From positions 1-64,000 of the forward strand of contig JAWKZQ010000005.1 in assembly GCA_041395865.1 (NCBI GenBank): 64,000 nt of DNA, in the 5' to 3' direction. Origin of the DNA: IMCC2047 sp041395865 (lineage in GTDB: Bacteria; Pseudomonadota; Gammaproteobacteria; Pseudomonadales; IMCC2047). Each line of letters begins with the position of its first letter. Position 1 is the first letter of the stretch. The position numbers and the translations under genes are program-made. The notes under the pieces were generated by a model that was given only the letters and a program-made list of their open reading frames with translations, was not told the DNA's origin and did not search any database. Shown here piece by piece: positions 60,689-64,000 of this stretch.

Positions 60689-62032
60689 TTAAGAAACCTG
60701 ATCCCGGTTGACCCATTCTCCACGCATTGAGTGAGGCATGGCTGCCTTGATTTCGATATCCACGAATTTACCAACCAGATCCTCACCGTTAGCGTCGAAA
60801 ATGACCACACGGTTATTTTCGGTACGCCCCTGTAGTTGCGATGGGTCTTTTTTCGAGGGGCCTGCCACCAGGATACGCTGGGTGCTGCCAACCATCGCTT
60901 CGCTGATGGCCATAGCCTGTTGGGTGATGCGGCCCTGTAGAATATGCAGGCGCTGCTTTTTCACCGCTTCGGGTGTGTGGTCTTCCAGTTCCGCTGCCGG
61001 TGTGCCGGGACGCGCACTATAGATGAAGCTGAATGAAACGTCGTAGCCGATGGTTTCGATCAGCTTCATGGTGTCGGCAAAGTCCTCTTCGGTTTCGCCG
61101 GGGAAGCCGATGATAAAGTCCGAGGAGAGGCAGATATCCGGGCGGATTTCGCGCAGGCGCTCGATTTTATCAATGTACTCTTCGATTTCGTGGCCACGCT
61201 TCATGGCGGCCAGGATGCGGTTGGAACCGCTTTGCACAGGCAGGTGCAGGTGGCTGACCAGCTCGGGGACTTCGCCGTACACCGCAATCAGGCTGTCGGA
61301 GAATTCCACCGGGTGGGAGGTGGTAAAGCGGATGCGGTCGATGCCCTCAATGGCTGCAACGTAGGTAATCAGCTCGGCCAGGTCGATCTGGCTGCCGTCA
61401 TGGGAAAGCCCGCGGTAAGCATTGACGTTCTGGCCCAGCAGGTTTACTTCGCGTACACCCTGAGCGGCCAGGTGGGCCACTTCGGCAATGACATCGTCGA
61501 AGGGGCGGCTGACCTCTTCGCCACGGGTATAGGGCACCACGCAGAAGGTGCAGTATTTGCTGCAACCTTCCATGATGGAGACGAAGGCGCTGACACCGTC
61601 GGCCTCGGGTTCGGGCAGACGGTCAAACTTCTCGATTTCCGGGAAGGAAACATCCACGACCGGAATGTGGTTGGCTTTGGATGCATCGATCATTTCCGGC
61701 AGTCGATGCAGTGTCTGTGGGCCGAATACCATATCGACGTAGGGTGCGCGATCACGAATTGCTTCGCCTTCCTGGCTGGCCACGCAGCCGCCCACGCCGA
61801 TCATCAGGTCGGGATTCTTGGCTTTGAGTTGCTTCCAGCGACCCAGCTGGTGGAACACTTTTTCCTGAGCCTTTTCGCGGATTGAGCAGGTGTTAAGCAG
61901 GATAACATCCGCTTCGGCTTCGTTATCGGTAAGCTCCAATTCATGGCTGACGCCCAGCAGATCGGCCATGCGCGACGAATCGTACTCGTTCATCTGACAG
62001 CCGTGGGTTTTAATGAAAAGCTTTTTTGCCAT
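60689..62032 (-). CDS. miaB: tRNA-2-methylthio-N6-dimethylallyladenosine synthase
   Basis: Radical SAM methylthiotransferase acting on adenosine 37 of tRNAs. Three parts: N-terminal UPF0004 domain (KTHGCQMNEYDS and the Cys in LNTCSIREKA), radical SAM core (EGCSKYCTFCVVPYTRG) and C-terminal TRAM domain. The ATG at 62032 gives the standard start; the ORF extends 21 codons further upstream but without conservation. About 447 residues. Confidence 0.96.
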   Translation of the reverse strand: MAKKLFIKTHGCQMNEYDSSRMADLLGVSHELELTDNEAEADVILLNTCSIREKAQEKVFHQLGRWKQLKAKNPDLMIGVGGCVASQEGEAIRDRAPYVDMVFGPQTLHRLPEMIDASKANHIPVVDVSFPEIEKFDRLPEPEADGVSAFVSIMEGCSKYCTFCVVPYTRGEEVSRPFDDVIAEVAHLAAQGVREVNLLGQNVNAYRGLSHDGSQIDLAELITYVAAIEGIDRIRFTTSHPVEFSDSLIAVYGEVPELVSHLHLPVQSGSNRILAAMKRGHEIEEYIDKIERLREIRPDICLSSDFIIGFPGETEEDFADTMKLIETIGYDVSFSFIYSARPGTPAAELEDHTPEAVKKQRLHILQGRITQQAMAISEAMVGSTQRILVAGPSKKDPSQLQGRTENNRVVIFDANGEDLVGKFVDIEIKAAMPHSMRGEWVNRDQVS

Positions 62033-62093
62033 GACGGATAACCAAGGTTGCTGGGCCAGGATCTGTAAAACAAGGCCGATAAAATGGGTGCGC

Positions 62094-62123
62094 ATTATAC
62101 TCGCAATAAACGTGTTTATTCAA
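62094..62123 (-). promoter_or_regulatory. Promoter of miaB with a palindrome across the spacer
   Basis: On the minus strand TTGAAT (plus 62118-62123) and TATAAT (plus 62094-62099) are 18 bases apart. AATAAACGTGTTTATT (62105-62120), 14 of 16 positions symmetrical, covers the spacer and part of the -35, where a repressor could block RNA polymerase. Confidence 0.6.
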
Positions 62124-62223
62124 TGAGTTGCGCTTTGCGTCTGTCGACATTCATCGAGGATAGCCAAGGCTTTAGAATTTTCTCCAAAAGGGTAAAATGG
62201 GCGGTACGGAATCAGGGAAAAGA

Positions 62224-62244
62224 ACCCCCTGCATCAACGGGGGT
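62224..62244 (+). other. GC hairpin in the leader of the L,D-transpeptidase gene
   Basis: ACCCCC (62224-62229) and GGGGGT (62239-62244) form a 6-bp stem about 80 bases before the start codon. No T run follows, so it is not a clear terminator; a role in mRNA stability or translation is possible. Confidence 0.4.
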
Positions 62245-62324
62245 CTAACTTTTACCAGAGCGATCAAGTGATAAGGCGGTCGCGCTTTTAACGCCAGCGG
62301 ATCGGCCGCCCGGATTAAGAAGGC

Positions 62325-63590
62325 ATGACGCTTAATAAAGGGCAAGCCCTTGTATTGGTGCTGGCTTCGCTTGCTACCCAGCCAAGTGTTGAAGCCGCAG
62401 AAGGGGCGATTGAATCATCATTGACCCAGTCCACGGGAACGTCGCAGGAGCAGGCCCGGGGTACAGCTCAAACCGAATTTCATTTCAGGCAGTTTTCTTC
62501 CCTGAAAGACGCCATCCTGCTCTACGAAGCGATTCAGTATAGCGGGGACTGGCGTTCCTTCGCGCCGGGACCATCGCTAAAAGCGGGCGAACGGCATGCC
62601 CAGGTTGCTCTTTTGAGGGGGCAGCTTGCTTTGCTGGGCGACCTGCCGCCGCAAACGCTATACCAGAAAGGATCGCAATATTTTGATAAGCCGCTTGAAA
62701 CTGCATTAAAGCGTTTCCAGAAACGCCATTCGATTAAGGCTGACGGTGTCCTGGGTCCGCAAACGCGACGTGAGCTTAACGTCCCTCCCTGGCAACGGGT
62801 CGATCAGCTGGTTCTCAATAGCTATCGGCAGGAGCAGTTGCACCCCTCCGCCGAGAGCTACCTGCATGTTAATCTGCCTGAATATCGTTTACGCCTTTAC
62901 CATCAGGGTGAAGTAAAGCTGGATATGCGTACCGTGGTTGGTAAGCCTGATCGCCAGACGCCGGTCTTCAGTTCGGTGGTGAACCGGGTGGTTGTAAATC
63001 CCGACTGGAATGTGCCAAAAAGTATTGCCTATCGGGATATCCTGCCGAAGCTGCAGCGTGATCCCGGTTTTTTGGAAAAGCGTAACCTGAGAGTACTGTC
63101 CGGCTGGAGCGAGCCACAAGTTGAAGTTGCCAGGGAGAACGTGGACTTCGCGCAAATGTATCTGGGTAAAACCTACTATCGTTTCTGGGAGCCGCCGGGT
63201 AGAAGTAATACCTTGGGCCGAGTGAAATTCCAGCTTTCTTCGGACAACAGTATTTACCTGCATGACACCAGGGATAAGCACCTGTTTGGTGCCGAGAAGC
63301 GAGCTTTTAGCTCAGGTTGTATCCGGCTGGAAAACCCGCGCGGACTTGCCGATGCGCTGGTCCAGCTCTCCAACCGGTGGTCCCCGGACATGCTTGATCC
63401 GCTTTTCGAACAGGATGAAACCATCAAGCTTAAGCTATTGGAGCCGGTGCCGGTGTATGTGACCTATTGGACGGCCTGGCTTGACGAGGGGGGGACGCTT
63501 AAGTTTGCAAGCGACTTCTATGAGCGGGATGCGGCCGATTTCGAGGTCTATAGGGCCTTGCATCAACAGGTCGGCATGCTGGAAAACTGA
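62325..63590 (+). CDS. L,D-transpeptidase, YcbB/LdtD type
   Basis: Periplasmic enzyme that makes 3-3 crosslinks in peptidoglycan. Signal peptide (residues 1-24, cleavage near VEA), a peptidoglycan-binding domain (LKRFQKRHSIKADGVLGPQT) and a YkuD catalytic domain with the His in YLHDTRDKHLF and the Cys in SSGCIRLE. At 421 residues it is shorter than E. coli YcbB (615), lacking much of the N-terminal part. The AAGAAGG ribosome binding site is strong. A DUF882 gene follows, as ycbK follows ycbB in E. coli. Confidence 0.92.
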   Translation: MTLNKGQALVLVLASLATQPSVEAAEGAIESSLTQSTGTSQEQARGTAQTEFHFRQFSSLKDAILLYEAIQYSGDWRSFAPGPSLKAGERHAQVALLRGQLALLGDLPPQTLYQKGSQYFDKPLETALKRFQKRHSIKADGVLGPQTRRELNVPPWQRVDQLVLNSYRQEQLHPSAESYLHVNLPEYRLRLYHQGEVKLDMRTVVGKPDRQTPVFSSVVNRVVVNPDWNVPKSIAYRDILPKLQRDPGFLEKRNLRVLSGWSEPQVEVARENVDFAQMYLGKTYYRFWEPPGRSNTLGRVKFQLSSDNSIYLHDTRDKHLFGAEKRAFSSGCIRLENPRGLADALVQLSNRWSPDMLDPLFEQDETIKLKLLEPVPVYVTYWTAWLDEGGTLKFASDFYERDAADFEVYRALHQQVGMLEN

Positions 63591-63598
63591 TCAAAAAC

Positions 63599-63627
63599 TG
63601 TACAACTTGATGCGTCTTGACTATACT
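63599..63627 (+). promoter_or_regulatory. Possible promoter of the DUF882 gene
   Basis: TGTACA (63599-63604) and TATACT (63622-63627) are 17 bases apart; the match is moderate. It lies just after the L,D-transpeptidase stop and about 36 bases before the next start codon. Confidence 0.4.
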
Positions 63628-63663
63628 CCGGCAAGTTTTTGTCACACCCGGTTGTATTGCTTT

Positions 63664-64000
63664 ATGCCTCATCAGATTTCTTCTTGCCGTCGCAATTTTC
63701 TACGCAAAATAGGCGGTCTGACCGCGGGTCTTGCGGTTTCTTCCACAGCATTTGCCAAATTACCTGCTACCCCTTACGAACGCAGTTTGCAGTTTTATAA
63801 CCTGCATACGGGCGAGTCCTTGAATACTGTTTTTAGTATTGAAGGTCGTTTTGTGAAGGAGAGTCTGCAGGATATTAATCACCTGCTGCGCGATCATCGC
63901 ACCGATGAAGTTAGAGCGATTGATCCTCGATTGCTGACACTGCTCGACGATTTGAAAAACCTGGTGGGAAACAAACAGCCTTTCCATATTATTTCCGGGT
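63664..64000 (+). CDS. DUF882 (YcbK-like) protein, cut by the window edge
   Basis: The first 112 codons of a DUF882/YcbK family protein; the end lies outside the window. The N-terminus is a Tat signal with CRRNFLRKIGG, then a hydrophobic stretch ending in STAFA. The mature part begins with RSLQFYNLHTGESLNTVF, typical of DUF882, a peptidase-like fold thought to act on the cell wall. The translation start has no clear ribosome binding site. It follows the L,D-transpeptidase gene after about 70 bases. Confidence 0.85.
   Translation, partial: MPHQISSCRRNFLRKIGGLTAGLAVSSTAFAKLPATPYERSLQFYNLHTGESLNTVFSIEGRFVKESLQDINHLLRDHRTDEVRAIDPRLLTLLDDLKNLVGNKQPFHIISG

Noticed and set aside
1..64000. CRISPR arrays, tRNA or rRNA genes, insertion sequences
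   Set aside because: No regularly spaced repeats, no cloverleaf-like sequences, no rRNA segments and no transposase or integrase motifs were seen on either strand.

Overview
The window looks like chromosomal DNA of a gammaproteobacterium close to Pseudomonadales/Cellvibrionales (Cellvibrionaceae-like). Gene order and protein sequences of the housekeeping blocks (dusB-fis-purH; accB-accC-prmA; nadD-rsfS-rlmH-mrdA-rodA-mltB-rlpA-dacA-dat-ybeD-lipB-lipA; leuS-lptE-holA; miaB-phoH-ybeY-corC-lnt) match that group. Coding density is high, base composition is moderately GC-rich, and no stretch over 300 bases lacks a gene. I found no rRNA, tRNA, CRISPR array, transposase or phage gene. The right edge cuts a DUF882 gene.

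Layout. 1-4.9 kb: pdxH, coq7, a PilZ protein, then an M20 peptidase, a fused SpmA/SpmB-type membrane protein and a HIT hydrolase. 4.9-14.3 kb, all on the minus strand: dsbD, aroQ, accB, accC, prmA, a zinc-ribbon/DUF3426 protein, dusB, fis, purH. 14.4-18 kb: a PCuAC copper chaperone, DUF2333, pyrophosphatase and a probable PPi-dependent phosphofructokinase. 18-24 kb: mpl, ubiX, a LON-domain protein, a DedA protein with a PAP2-like tail, an orphan pseudopilin, proA. 24-35 kb: the nadD-to-lipA envelope and lipoylation cluster. 34.7-44.3 kb: an OprF-like OmpA protein, holA-lptE-leuS, a DUF1451 protein, a DUF218 protein, a 3-hydroxyisobutyrate dehydrogenase-like enzyme and an ABC-F ATPase. 44.4-54.2 kb is the accessory part: a CBS protein, a PEP-CTERM protein, a DUF815-type ATPase, a YbaY/MliC/META lipoprotein, a cytochrome b561-like protein with a membrane-bound LuxR regulator, a CopD-like protein, an HPP protein with a divergent TetR regulator, and an AT-rich gene for a nuclease-like NACHT (STAND) protein. 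54.3-64 kb: a YgiQ-type radical SAM protein, lnt-corC-ybeY-phoH-miaB, an L,D-transpeptidase and the start of a DUF882 protein.

The genes in the 25-32 kb block build and remodel peptidoglycan: PBP2/RodA elongation, MltB and RlpA lytic enzymes, a DD-carboxypeptidase and D-amino acid supply. Mpl recycles peptide and the transpeptidase/DUF882 pair at the right end adds further wall functions. The best candidate for a poorly described system is the lone NACHT gene (51759-54170), which looks like a horizontally acquired antiphage sensor-effector. A second is the unit around a perfect 18-bp palindrome (48779-48796) between a lysozyme-inhibitor-like lipoprotein and a cytochrome b/membrane-LuxR pair.

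Two genes, mrdA and the YbaY/MliC/META gene, are broken by what looks like loss of one A from a short A run. A third, dacA, may have a similar lesion at its signal peptide. Because mrdA is normally essential, base-calling or assembly errors are the first explanation to test.
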